A DNA stretch of 64,000 nucleotides from Kribbella rubisoli (GCF_004217145.1 NZ_SHKR01000018.1:310001-374000), one strand, 5' to 3'; counted from the stretch's first letter, positions 8,193 to 17,007 are shown. The notes: generated from the sequence alone by a model not told the origin. A program made the numbers and translations.

Positions 8193-10097
8193 TCAGAACC
8201 GCCGCCGGGCGGGGATGAACGTGCCGGCTGCCTCCTCGGCGCGGATGATGTGGGTGATGGCGTTGATCAGGGCCAGGTGGGTGAATGCTTGTGGGAAGTT
8301 GCCGAGTTGGCGGCCGGTGAGCGGGTCGAGCTCCTCGGCGTACAGGCCGAGCGGGCTCGCGTAGGACAAGAGCTTCTCGCACAGCGCCGTGGCCTCGGCC
8401 AGCTCACCGATCTCGACTAGCGCGGACACCAGCCAGAACGAGCAGATCGTGAACGTCCCCTCCCTGCCGGTCAGCCCGTCGTCGGTCTCCGAGACGCGGT
8501 AGCGCAGGACCATGCCGTCCTCGGTGAGCTCGTCGGCAATCGCCCGTACGGTGGCTCGAACCCGCGGGTCGTCCGCAGGCAGGAACCGTAGCAACGGCAC
8601 GAGTAACAGCGAGGCGTCGAGCGTGGTCGCGCCGTACCGCTGCACGAAGACTCCCCGCTCGTCGACACCCTGGGTGCAGATGTCCTCGCGGATCTCGTCG
8701 GCGATCGCTTGCCAATCGTCGGCGAACCCCGGCTCGTCGTGCAGCCGGGCCAGCTTCGCGCCACGATCCAACGCCACCCAGCACATCAGCTTGGACGACG
8801 TGAAGTGCTGCGGTTCACCACGCGATTCCCAGATGCCGCGATCGGGCTCGCGCCAATGCTTCGCAGCTGCTTCCACGGCCCGTTTGAGGATCGGCCAGAG
8901 ACTCTCGGGCACCTGGTCCCGGGACCGGGCATGCAGATACACCGAGTCGAGCACCGCACCCCAGACGTCATGCTGGCGCTGCAAATAGGCCGCGTTTCCG
9001 ACCCGGACCGGTCTCGCGCGCTCGTACCCACTCAGGTGGTCCAGGATCTGTTCGGGGAGGTCGCGCTCCCCGCCGATGCCGTACATGATCTGCATGTCGT
9101 GATCGCCGTCGCACATCTCGGTCAGGAAGCAGAAGAAGTCGTTGGCCTCGCGATCCAGCCCGATCGTGTACAGCCCCCAGAGAGCGAACGTGGAGTCGCG
9201 GATCCACGAGTACCGGTAGTCCCAGTTCCGCTCACCGCGCGGCGTCTCGGGCAGGGAGGTCGTCGCAGCGGCGAGCAGTGCACCGGTTGGAGCGTAGGTG
9301 AGTCCTTTCAACGTGAGTGCGCTGCGCGCCAGATAGCGGCTCCACGGATGATCCGGAAAGACGCCGACGTTCATCCACTGCCGCCAGTACTCCGCCGTGC
9401 TCCCCATCCGTTCAACAGCGTCGGTCCAGGTCTGCGGGGCCGGCACGGCCGACCACGAGAGTGCCACGAATGCCGTATCGCCCTGCGACATACGAGTCCT
9501 GGCCCCGGCCGTGCGGCCCTCCAACCCGACGCGTAGATCCGTGGTCAGCCTCAGCGTGACGTCGTGGTCCACGTCAGGGCAGCTCGCCACGGCCTCGCCG
9601 TAGCCAGGACCGTCGTACGACCAGCGTGCTTCTCGCCGGCCGTATCCGAACATCGGCTCGCACACCATCGCGAGATCCACAACGCCGCTGACGCATTTGA
9701 CGGTCCGCAGCAAGCAGTGTTCGGCGTCGTAGTCCGTCGGCGTACGGCGATGAGAGTGGGACCGCTCGGAGACCTGGTGCCAAGGACCCATCAGCAGGGC
9801 GTCACGGACGATCAACCATCCGGTCGGAGTCTTCCAGGTCGTTTCGAGCATCAGGCTGCCTGGCAGGTACCGACGTGCAGCAGGCACCCGTACGCCGTGC
9901 GGGCCGAGCCGGAAGCTCCCCGCCGCGCGGTCGAGGATCGCCCCGAACACACTGGGCGAGTCGTGCCGCGGCAGGCACATCCACTCCACCGCGCCGCTGG
10001 GCGCGATCAAGCAATTCGACTCGCAGTCCGACAGGAAGGCGTAGTCCGCGATCGGCGGGTGCGCGCTTCGACGTACCAAGGGCTCCGGCGACGTCAC
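8193..10097 (-). CDS. Glycoside hydrolase family 15 protein (trehalase/glucoamylase-like)
   Basis: 634 residues. The start PPIADYAFLSDCESNCLIAPSGAVEWMCLPRHD (in two parts: PPIADYAFLSDCESNC and VEWMCLPRHDSPSVFG) is the N-terminal beta-sandwich of bacterial GH15 enzymes. The catalytic (alpha/alpha)6 barrel has the hallmark ERNWDYRYSWIRDSTFALW and MYGIGGERDLPE. The length and layout match actinobacterial GH15 proteins that include mycobacterial trehalase. No signal peptide is seen, so a cytosolic alpha-glucan or trehalose hydrolase is likely. The gene ends three bases from the convergent phosphoribosyltransferase gene. Confidence 0.88.
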   Translation of the reverse strand: MTSPEPLVRRSAHPPIADYAFLSDCESNCLIAPSGAVEWMCLPRHDSPSVFGAILDRAAGSFRLGPHGVRVPAARRYLPGSLMLETTWKTPTGWLIVRDALLMGPWHQVSERSHSHRRTPTDYDAEHCLLRTVKCVSGVVDLAMVCEPMFGYGRREARWSYDGPGYGEAVASCPDVDHDVTLRLTTDLRVGLEGRTAGARTRMSQGDTAFVALSWSAVPAPQTWTDAVERMGSTAEYWRQWMNVGVFPDHPWSRYLARSALTLKGLTYAPTGALLAAATTSLPETPRGERNWDYRYSWIRDSTFALWGLYTIGLDREANDFFCFLTEMCDGDHDMQIMYGIGGERDLPEQILDHLSGYERARPVRVGNAAYLQRQHDVWGAVLDSVYLHARSRDQVPESLWPILKRAVEAAAKHWREPDRGIWESRGEPQHFTSSKLMCWVALDRGAKLARLHDEPGFADDWQAIADEIREDICTQGVDERGVFVQRYGATTLDASLLLVPLLRFLPADDPRVRATVRAIADELTEDGMVLRYRVSETDDGLTGREGTFTICSFWLVSALVEIGELAEATALCEKLLSYASPLGLYAEELDPLTGRQLGNFPQAFTHLALINAITHIIRAEEAAGTFIPARRRF

Positions 10098-10112
10098 TTC
10101 CCCTCCTCCATG

Positions 10113-10970
10113 TCAGGAAGCTGTTTCTGGCGACGCCAGCAGCATCGCGACCACCCGGCCGAGGTCCTGTTCCGCGCCAGTCGGTGTTTGGAGGCCGTTG
10201 TCGAACAGTGCCTTGGCGCGGAGGGCGTTGTCTGGGCGGGCCGACGTACGGAAGAAGGCGGCGAGGCCGGGCCCGAACTCGTCGTCGGGTGGCAGCGTGG
10301 CTACGTCGAGGAGGGCCTTTGTACTGGCGACTGCGTCCTTGTCGAAGCCCGCGATCCGCCGGGCGAACGCGTCGACGTACCCCGCCAGGCCGGCGTCGGG
10401 GAGCACGCGATTGACGTAGCCGTAGCGCTCGGCGAGGGCGGCGGGGATGTCGTCGCCGCCGAAGAGGATCTCGGCGGCCCGGCCGCGGCCGACCAATCGA
10501 CCGAGCCGTGCCATCGGACCGCCACCCGGCACAGCTCCGATGCCGACCTCGAACTGGCCCAGGATGGCCCGATCGCCGGCGAATCGGATGTCAGTCGCGA
10601 GAACGAACTCGCTTCCGGCACCTCGAGCCCGGCCGCGGATCGACGAGATCGTGACCGCCGGGACCTTGCTCAGCCGGATCAGGTTGTCGACGTACGGGTG
10701 CAGGCCGGTCGGCCCGGGCTGCATCGCGGCAACCCGGGCCTTGTCGGCCTTGAAGTCCCAGTGGGCCATGAAGTACTCGGGGTTCGCGCTGTCGAACACG
10801 ACCACGGTGACGGTCGGCGACTGCTCGATCCGGTTCACCAGAGCTGCGAGCTCGTCGACCGAGTCCGGGTCGAGCAGGTTCACCGGGCCGTTCTCGAAGG
10901 TCACCCGCCAGTACGCCGGGGACACCTCGTCGACCGTGAACTGGACCTTGGCGGAATCCGCACTGGACAT
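10113..10970 (-). CDS. Enoyl-CoA hydratase/isomerase (crotonase) family protein
   Basis: 285 residues. The crotonase fold is marked by ISSIRGRARGAGSEFVLATD, the region that forms the oxyanion hole, and by GQFEVGIGAVPGGGPMARL. It is closely similar in layout to the second crotonase at 12820-13671 (IEGRARGAGSEFVLACD and IEPAFGLVPGGGGVEYL). The position where hydratases usually carry a catalytic Glu is not obvious, so the reaction is open. The ATG at 10970 follows GAGGAGG. It lies downstream of the decayed peroxidase block, on the same strand. Confidence 0.85.
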   Translation of the reverse strand: MSSADSAKVQFTVDEVSPAYWRVTFENGPVNLLDPDSVDELAALVNRIEQSPTVTVVVFDSANPEYFMAHWDFKADKARVAAMQPGPTGLHPYVDNLIRLSKVPAVTISSIRGRARGAGSEFVLATDIRFAGDRAILGQFEVGIGAVPGGGPMARLGRLVGRGRAAEILFGGDDIPAALAERYGYVNRVLPDAGLAGYVDAFARRIAGFDKDAVASTKALLDVATLPPDDEFGPGLAAFFRTSARPDNALRAKALFDNGLQTPTGAEQDLGRVVAMLLASPETAS

Positions 10971-10990
10971 GTTGCCTCCTCGACCATTCA

Positions 10991-11371
10991 TCATGCGACG
11001 CATTCCTTGTGACTTGCACTAGCCAGGGCCACGACCTTTTCCGAGCGCACGGTCCGCGGCCGGGAGTCTGCGGCCAGCAACGCGACAAGCAGAGCGACAC
11101 CAGCCGCGGCGCCGCCGAAGATCACGAACGCCATCCGTACTCCGGCGAACCCGGCCACGATCCCGCCGGCGATGGCCGGCAGCGAGATCGCCGCGCAGGC
11201 GACGACGTAGAAGGCGGACATCACGGCGGCGCGGTGCTCGGCGGGGATGACCGCGGTCAGGGCGCGCAGTCCGCCGAGGAAGGCGACACCGAATCCGCCG
11301 CCACCGATGACCGCACCGGTGAGGTACAGGACCGGCGAACCGATTGCCGCGGCGGTGACCAGCATCGTCAT
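10991..11371 (-). pseudogene. C-terminal fragment of an MFS transporter
   Basis: About 126 codons encode the last four membrane helices of an MFS protein (LVTAAAIGSPVLYLTGAVIG, GFGVAFLGGLRALTAVIPAE, FYVVACAAISLPAIAGGIV and FVIFGGAAAGVALLVALLAA). The first two thirds are missing. The fragment is joined in frame to the peroxidase remnant: peroxidase-like GADPLR is followed directly by transporter-like MTMLVTAAA at 11371/11372. It cannot form a working transporter on its own. Confidence 0.8.
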
Positions 11372-12232
11372 GCGCAGCGGATCGGCGCCGAGCGCGGGAT
11401 CGTCGTGATCGGGGGCAAGTGTCAACGGAGCGCCGGAGCGCCAGCGGCCGATCAGCTTGGCGGCGAGCAGTCGCCCTCGCCATCGGTCCCACCATGAGCG
11501 TGCAGGAAGCGGTTGAAGGCTCCGACCTGCGACTGGTACTTGCGCACCCCGACGTACGTGCCTTTTGCGGCCGAGGATGTCGGGCTGCGGTGACGGAAGG
11601 GGTACGCCGGACTCGCCTGGGTAGCCGAGCACGAAACTCGCCGGCCTTGATCGCTAGGCCCTGACCGGGCAGCGGATCGACGCCGCTGCCCTCGATGGCG
11701 GGCTGGCCGATCGAGTCCCGGTAGCCCAGTGGATTCAGGTCGCCGGGCTGAGCGCCGAAGTCGTGAGTACTCAGTACGGTCAGACTGTGGCGGCCGTCGT
11801 AATGCCTGCGCGCCAGCTCCATCGTCCGACGCCAGCTCTCCTCTGAATCGCTGAAGACGCTGACGGCGATGTGGACGGCACCGGTCCCGAAGTCCGGCTC
11901 CCAATGCACCGGATCGTTGACGCCGTCGTCCCGGAGCTCGCGAGCACGCGCGGCCATCCCCACCCGGAACGCCTCCGGGAAGCTCTGCAGCGACTGTTCC
12001 GGCAGACCGAGCGCCACCAGCCCGGAGTACGTGATCGCCACCGCGATCCAGGGCTCGTCGCTCTGCCACCACTCGGCGGCCGATGCGACGTGCGGTGCCA
12101 GGTCGCGAAGGAACTCGCGCCCGGCACGCACGTCGTCGATGTGCAGCATGACGTGCGTGCCGTAGTACGGCTCCGGGCGGTAGCGCAGAACGGTCGCCTG
12201 GATGTCGTCGAGCTCGACCAGTGCCGTCGCAC
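11372..12232 (-). pseudogene. Dyp-type haem peroxidase remnant, frameshifted and truncated
   Basis: Peroxidase sequence is recognisable as LVELDDIQATVLRYRPEPYY, WIAVAITYSGLVALGLPE and DPVHWEPDFGTGAVHIAVSV. It continues as FVLGYPGESGVPLPSPQPDI, TYVGVRKYQSQVGAFNRFLH and LLAAKLIGRWRSGAPLTLA. These stretches lie in alternating frames: one-base changes occur near 11641 (extra T), in an A run near 11595, and near 11470. The start region at 12232 (GTG overlapping the upstream stop) is also out of frame. The C-terminal haem-binding part is missing and replaced by the MFS tail. Confidence 0.85.
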
Positions 12233-12833
12233 TAGTCCGCGATCTTGTCCAGGTACTCGTCGACGGCCTCGCCGGCGCGTCGCAGCCAGCCTCTCCGCGA
12301 CGGTCAGGTCGTTCGCGACGTACCAGCCCTCGGCAGTGACCTGGTACTTCGCGAGGTAGTCCTTCGCCTGGGGCTGCGGATCCCCGGCCAGCCCTCCCAG
12401 GCCGAGTCGATGATGTCGAGGAAGTCGGGAATCTTCGTCGCGAAGTCGTCGATGTAGGCGTCCCAGTCACCGTCGTACGCCGTCGCGAACAGCGTCCGGG
12501 TGTCGTTGTCGAGGCACACGAATCGCATGCCGTGGACCGTGCCGACGTCGTCCGCGCCGGCGAGATTGCCGCCGAACAGCTTGAGGAACGCCCGCAACCG
12601 GTCGGCTCCCCCGGGTGCGAACGGAACGATGATCGTCAGCTCGGAGACCTTCCCGAGCCGACTGCCGGTCCGCCCAGCGCTCTCCACCGGCGGCGGTGGC
12701 GTCTGGGAAGCGTCCAACGCAAGCCGGCTGAGCGCCTTCTCCAGCGCGACCTTGCCAACCTCCGGGCGTCCGCGAACAGTTCCCGCAACTGATCGATCTT
12801 GGTCTCGACAGTCGCCTGCTCAATGGTGGTCAT
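12232..12833 (-). pseudogene. Decayed gene of unknown function upstream of the peroxidase
   Basis: ATG 12833 starts MTTIEQATVETKIDQLRELF. A missing base near 12750 is needed to continue into GKVALEKALSRLALDASQT. The reading goes on with VSELTIIVPFAPGGADRLRA, FGGNLAGADDVGTVHGMRFV and FATAYDGDWDAYIDDFATKI. A further shift near 12380 gives QAKDYLAKYQVTAEGWYVAN, and another leads to AGEAVDEYLDKIAD and TAG at 12234-12232. At least three indels make it a pseudogene. It overlaps the end of the crotonase gene by 14 bases and touches the peroxidase start, so the three once formed a coupled operon. The family is not recognised. Confidence 0.75.
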
Positions 12834-13671
12834 GATCCTTTGCTTTCACTAGTTCTGGAAGCATCGAGGCAAGCTCGAGCTCCCCATCGGGGGTTTGCAG
12901 GCCGCGTTCGAACGCGGCCTGAGTCAGTTGTTGCGGTTCGGGCGTGCCGACGTGCTTGCCGAAGAGGTCCGAGTCGAGCCTGAAGTCTTCGATCGGGGCG
13001 AGGGAGATCGCGTTCACCCTGCTCTTGACGGCGACGTGACCCGCGACGGGGAACGCTGCAATCCGTTGGGCGAGCGCCGTCACGAAGCCGTCGAGGTCCT
13101 TCGCCGGTAGTGCGCGGTTGATCCAGCCGTACTGCTCGGCAAGGTCGGCGTTGTAGTCGTCGGCGCTGAGGAGTACTTCGAGGGCTCGGGCGCGGCCGAT
13201 CAGCCGGACGAGGTACTCCACGCCACCACCACCCGGGACCAGACCGAACGCAGGCTCGATCTGCGCGAAGATCGCAGTCTCGCGGGCGGCGAACCGCAGG
13301 TCGCAGGCGAGGACGAACTCGCTGCCGGCGCCTCGGGCCCGTCCCTCGATCTGGGCGATGCTCACGAGCCGGCTGGCGCTGAGATCGCGGAAGAGGAGCG
13401 CTATCGACGGTTCTCCGGTCAGTTTCGCGGCCTCGGCCCGGTACTCCGCGACACGGCGCAGGTCAACGTGCGAGATGAAGTACTGCGGATCGCCGCTGGT
13501 GAAGACGAGCACCTTGATCGCCGCATCTGCCTCGGCCTGCTGAATCAGCGTTACGAGATCCCGGACGAGCTCAGGCCCGAGCAGATTCATCGGCGGAGCT
13601 CCGATCTCGACTCGAAGTACAGCGCCGTTCGGCCGTACGTCGAGAGTCTCGAATGACCACTGTCTGTTCAT
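12820..13671 (-). CDS. Enoyl-CoA hydratase/isomerase (crotonase) family protein
   Basis: 283 residues starting MNRQWSFETLDVRPNGAVLR. Crotonase features are IAQIEGRARGAGSEFVLACD and FAQIEPAFGLVPGGGGVEYL. It is the paralogue of 10113-10970, and together they flank the decayed peroxidase block on the same strand. The stop lies 14 bases inside the next gene's start (ATG 12833), which implies translational coupling. The start at 13671 leaves a divergent promoter region of about 176 bases shared with the GMC oxidoreductase gene, where a CCAGTG...CACTGG palindrome lies at 13770. Confidence 0.85.
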   Translation of the reverse strand: MNRQWSFETLDVRPNGAVLRVEIGAPPMNLLGPELVRDLVTLIQQAEADAAIKVLVFTSGDPQYFISHVDLRRVAEYRAEAAKLTGEPSIALLFRDLSASRLVSIAQIEGRARGAGSEFVLACDLRFAARETAIFAQIEPAFGLVPGGGGVEYLVRLIGRARALEVLLSADDYNADLAEQYGWINRALPAKDLDGFVTALAQRIAAFPVAGHVAVKSRVNAISLAPIEDFRLDSDLFGKHVGTPEPQQLTQAAFERGLQTPDGELELASMLPELVKAKDHDHH

Positions 13672-13769
13672 GAATCCACGATGTTGCGAGCGCAGGTCCC
13701 ATCGCGCCTGTGCCATCACTGGTCGATCCACGTTGCCACTGGGCGGATTGCCGCCGACCCGCGTGTACA

Positions 13770-13785
13770 CCAGTGGGTTCACTGG
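13770..13785. promoter_or_regulatory. Palindrome CCAGTG-N4-CACTGG in a divergent promoter
   Basis: The 16-base site CCAGTGGGTTCACTGG has perfect six-base arms. It lies between the divergent crotonase (start 13671) and GMC oxidoreductase (start 13848) genes. The same layout occurs at 22606-22621 and 25115-25130. The binding protein is unknown. Confidence 0.55.
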
Positions 13786-13847
13786 TGCCATCTCGGGCGT
13801 CCACAGTCCATGGTGGTTACGACTATGGCCGTGGAGGGGAGATTCCG

Positions 13848-15578
13848 ATGGCGAGCTTCGACTACGACGTGTTGATCGTCGGGTCCGGTTTCGGTGGCAG
13901 TGTTGCAGCGCTGCGTGCCGCGGAGAAGGGGTACCGGGTCGGCGTTCTCGAATCGGGGAAGCGCTGGAACGACGCGGACATCCCGAAGAGCCAGTGGCAT
14001 CTGCCCGGGTTCTTGTGGTTCCCGGCAGCAGAGCTCTACGGGATCCAGCGCGTCGAGTACCTCGATGACGTACTGGTCCTGTGCGGCGCAGGCGTCGGCG
14101 GCGGCTCACATGTCTACGCGAACACGCTGTACGTACCGCCGAAGCAGTTCTTCGATGCTCCCCAATGGTCGAGCATCACCGACTGGGCCGACGAGCTGGC
14201 TCCGCATTACGACCAGGCCACCCGGATGCTCGGCGCCGTTCGTTCCCCCTACCTGCCCACCGACGTGGACCGTGTCATGCTGCAGGTCGCGACCGAGATG
14301 GGACGCGGCGAAACCTTCAACAAGGCCCCCGTCGGCGTGTACTTCGGAAGCCCCGGCGTCGAGGCCGAGGACCCGTACTTCGGCGGCGCCGGCCCACGCC
14401 GTACCGGGTGCATCTCCTGCGGGAAGTGCAACATCGGCTGCGGCCACAACGCGAAGAACAAGCTGACCACGAACTACCTGTACCTGGCCGAGAAACTCGG
14501 CGCCCAGGTCCACGAGCTGCACGAGGTCCACGACCTGATCCCGCTCGAGGGCGGCGGCTTCGAAGTGCGCGCGCGGCATCCGGGCTGGGCCCAACGAGCC
14601 GCCCACCGGCAGCAACACATCTATACGGCCGAGCAGGTGATCGTAGCGGCCCACGCGTACGGCTCGTCGAAGCTCCTGCTGCACATGCAACACGAAGGTC
14701 GCCTCAACGGTGTCTCTACCGAACTCGGCCGCCGCGCCCGGACGAACTCCGAACAGCTCCTCGCAATCACCCGCACGCACGCTGAATGGAAGGCCGATCC
14801 GGACAAGATCCAGCTCACGCCGGGGTCGGTGTCGATCACCTCCGGCGTCTGGCCAGATCCCGTCACGAGCATCGAGCCCGTGTACTGGGGCGTCGGCAAC
14901 GACCTGTTCGCGTTCCTGGTCACCTACCACCAGCACGGCGCGCAGAAGCACCCGACAGCCGCCTGGATCAAGCAGCTGATCGACGAGCCGAGCTCAGTGC
15001 TCAGCTTCGACGACCCCCGTGACTGGGCCGAGCGCACCGTCATCATGCTCTGCTCTCAGACGACCGACACGTCGATCGATCTTTACTGGAGCGACGGCCG
15101 ACTTCGAAGCAAGAACACCGGCACACCCCCGTCGGTTCACATCCCCGTCGTGGAGCAGTTCGTCGACCGGATGACCGCTCTGATGGGCGGCCACCAGGGT
15201 GCCCTGCCGTTCGAGGTCGTCAACCGCACCGCATCCGCCCACTTCACCGGCGGCATCCCCATCGGCGACAGCAACGAGAGCGGCGCGGTCGACCCGTACC
15301 AGCGTGTGTTCGGCCAGCCCGGCCTCCACGTGATTGACGGCAGCGTGATGCCGGCCAACACCGGCGTGAACCCGTCACTGTCGATCACCGCCCTCGCCGA
15401 GCGAGCGCTGTCGCTGTGGCCGAACAAGGGCGAAGTGGACCCGAGGCCGCCGCTGGGGTCGGGCTACCAGCGCGTCGCCCCGGTGATGCCGCATCGTCCC
15501 GCCGTACCCGCGGGCGCTCCGGCCGAGCTGCGGCTCGACGCCAAGAAGGCCGACGTCATCCCCGACTACCCGTACTAA
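13848..15578 (+). CDS. GMC-family FAD oxidoreductase with a four-Cys cluster motif
   Basis: 576 residues. The N-terminal FAD-binding fold has YDVLIVGSGFGGSVAALRAA (GxGxxG at 12-17). CGAGVGGGSHVYANTLYVPP is the GMC flavin-attachment region. The C-terminal HVIDGSVMPANTGVNPSLSI with GVNPS marks the GMC active-site end. It resembles the actinobacterial group that includes mycobacterial ChoD-like sterol oxidases. Cys188, 191, 194 and 198 (CISCGKCNIGC) form a ferredoxin-like motif known from that group. The ATG at 13848 follows GGAGGGGAG. The Rieske-like gene follows 18 bases later, suggesting an electron-transfer partner. The substrate is unknown. Confidence 0.88.
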   Translation: MASFDYDVLIVGSGFGGSVAALRAAEKGYRVGVLESGKRWNDADIPKSQWHLPGFLWFPAAELYGIQRVEYLDDVLVLCGAGVGGGSHVYANTLYVPPKQFFDAPQWSSITDWADELAPHYDQATRMLGAVRSPYLPTDVDRVMLQVATEMGRGETFNKAPVGVYFGSPGVEAEDPYFGGAGPRRTGCISCGKCNIGCGHNAKNKLTTNYLYLAEKLGAQVHELHEVHDLIPLEGGGFEVRARHPGWAQRAAHRQQHIYTAEQVIVAAHAYGSSKLLLHMQHEGRLNGVSTELGRRARTNSEQLLAITRTHAEWKADPDKIQLTPGSVSITSGVWPDPVTSIEPVYWGVGNDLFAFLVTYHQHGAQKHPTAAWIKQLIDEPSSVLSFDDPRDWAERTVIMLCSQTTDTSIDLYWSDGRLRSKNTGTPPSVHIPVVEQFVDRMTALMGGHQGALPFEVVNRTASAHFTGGIPIGDSNESGAVDPYQRVFGQPGLHVIDGSVMPANTGVNPSLSITALAERALSLWPNKGEVDPRPPLGSGYQRVAPVMPHRPAVPAGAPAELRLDAKKADVIPDYPY

Positions 15579-15596
15579 GGCCAAAGGAGCACACAG

Positions 15597-15917
15597 ATGA
15601 CCGATCTTCGCGCCCTCGAGCCCCTCGCCCCGATCGGAGATGGCGTGGTCGTTCCGTACTACCTCGGCGACCGGAAGTTACGCATCGCAATCGCCCGGGT
15701 CGACGGCCGCCTGTACAGCTTCGACGATCTGTGCACCTGCGGCGGCGACCCCTGTCCGCTGTCGAGCGGTCTCCTCGTCGAGCACACGATCATGTGCCAG
15801 TGCCACGGCTCCCGGTTCGACGTCGCGACCGGTGCGGTGCTCAACGGTCCAGCGAGCCGACCGCTGAGCAGCTACGAAGTCCAGGAACTCGACGGCAACC
15901 TCGCAATCCGGCTGTGA
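15597..15917 (+). CDS. Rieske-type [2Fe-2S] ferredoxin with a Cys in place of a ligand His
   Basis: 106 residues forming a single small Rieske domain. The second ligand box is normal: C67-Q-C-H70-G-S-R-F. The first box, usually C-x-H, reads C46-T-C48-G-G-D-P-C53-P-L; the codons TGC ACC TGC are unambiguous. If the fold is kept, the cluster would have three Cys and one His, as in mitoNEET, rather than two and two. Cys53 and Cys69 are additional candidates. The gene has AAAGGAG upstream and sits 18 bases after the GMC oxidoreductase, its likely partner. It is probably cytosolic. Confidence 0.85.
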   Translation: MTDLRALEPLAPIGDGVVVPYYLGDRKLRIAIARVDGRLYSFDDLCTCGGDPCPLSSGLLVEHTIMCQCHGSRFDVATGAVLNGPASRPLSSYEVQELDGNLAIRL

Positions 15918-15930
15918 AGGAGACGACCTC

Positions 15931-16461
15931 ATGAAACTCAACCGTGACTGCCTGACGCCGGTCGGAGCGATTACGCGCGGTCTCCTGGCCGGAACCATCG
16001 GCACGATCGCCATGGACACCTTGCTCTACTTCCGCTACCGCAAGGGCGGCGGCAACGGCGGATTCGCGCACTGGGAGTTCTCCGCCGACATCCACAGCTG
16101 GGATCAGGCGCCCGCACCCGCCCAGGTCGGGAGACGCCTGTACGACGGGCTCCTGCAGCGCGAGTTGCCTGACGAGCGGGCCGCGCTGGTCAACAACATC
16201 ATGCACTGGGGCTACGGCATCGCCAACGCAGCCGTGTACGGCGTCCTCGCCGGCTCGCTACGCACTCCGCGGGTCTGGTACGGCATACCGTTCGGCGCCG
16301 GCGTCTGGGCGTCGGGGTACGTCGTACTGCCCGCCGCCAAGCTCTACGAACCAATCTGGAAATACGACCGCCAGACCCTCGCAAAGGACCTCAGCGCTCA
16401 CCTCGTCTACGGCCTCACCACGGCCGCGGCCTTCAGGCTCGCCCGCCGGTTCCGCCTCTGA
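15931..16461 (+). CDS. Small integral membrane protein (YagU/DUF1440-like)
   Basis: 176 residues. Hydrophobic stretches occur at about 14-31 (ITRGLLAGTIGTIAMDTLLY), 88-105 (NAAVYGVLAGSL), 110-127 (IPFGAGVWASGYVVLPAA) and near the C-terminus (LVYGLTTAAAFRLA). The pattern GLLAGTIGTIAMD near the start and the paired helices recall YagU/DUF1440 proteins, but I am not certain. The ATG at 15931 follows AAGGAGACG, 13 bases after the Rieske-like gene, so the three genes probably form one operon. It could be a membrane anchor for the GMC/ferredoxin pair. Confidence 0.75.
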   Translation: MKLNRDCLTPVGAITRGLLAGTIGTIAMDTLLYFRYRKGGGNGGFAHWEFSADIHSWDQAPAPAQVGRRLYDGLLQRELPDERAALVNNIMHWGYGIANAAVYGVLAGSLRTPRVWYGIPFGAGVWASGYVVLPAAKLYEPIWKYDRQTLAKDLSAHLVYGLTTAAAFRLARRFRL

Positions 16462-17007
16462 CTACGCAGCGAGGCTGTGGGTGGCGGTCGACAGCACCTG
16501 CGGGTAGGTGGCGATCGACTCGATCGGGAGGCGGCGCGCGGTCGGGACGACCGGGCCCGCGACCTCGCGCATGTCGACCACGGTGAAGGCTGCGGTAACG
16601 ATCGCGCCTTCCTGCTCGAGCTCGGCGGCAAAGCCTTCCAGGGAGGCGGTGCCCTGCGACATCGCGTCGTCGACCAGCAGGACGTGGCGACCCGCGACCG
16701 AGGCACCACGGACCATCGGCTCGTGGTCCTCGTGGTCCTCGTGGCCGACGTACCCGGGCTTCCGGACGAAGGCGAACGGGAGGTCCGCGGCCAGCGCGAC
16801 GGCCGCGGCGAGCGGGATGCCGCCGGTCTCGGCGCCGACGATGACCTCGACCCCGAGCCGGTCCGCGAAGACCGCGCCGGGTTCGGCGAGGTCGTGGAGC
16901 AGTCGCGGGTCGCCGTAGGCGTTCTCGACCGACAGCGGGAGGTTCTCCAGGTTCGGGCGCACGAGCCCCGGTACCTTGGCGAGCCGGGTGATGAGGTCGC
17001 TGTTCAT
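16462..17007 (-). CDS. Phosphoribosyltransferase (orotate PRTase-like)
   Basis: 181 residues. It has the same motifs as the protein at 7450: VGAETGGIPLAAAVALA, VRKPGYVGHEDHEDHEP and the PRPP signature HVLLVDDAMSQGTASLEGF. Compared with the paralogue, the loop has an extra HED, and the tail is shorter, ending STATHSLAA. ATG 17007 follows GAGGAGACG. It is divergent from the tandem Usp gene, with a 215-base region between them holding a GGACCAGGGA element. It is convergent and almost abutting with the membrane protein gene. Confidence 0.85.
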   Translation of the reverse strand: MNSDLITRLAKVPGLVRPNLENLPLSVENAYGDPRLLHDLAEPGAVFADRLGVEVIVGAETGGIPLAAAVALAADLPFAFVRKPGYVGHEDHEDHEPMVRGASVAGRHVLLVDDAMSQGTASLEGFAAELEQEGAIVTAAFTVVDMREVAGPVVPTARRLPIESIATYPQVLSTATHSLAA

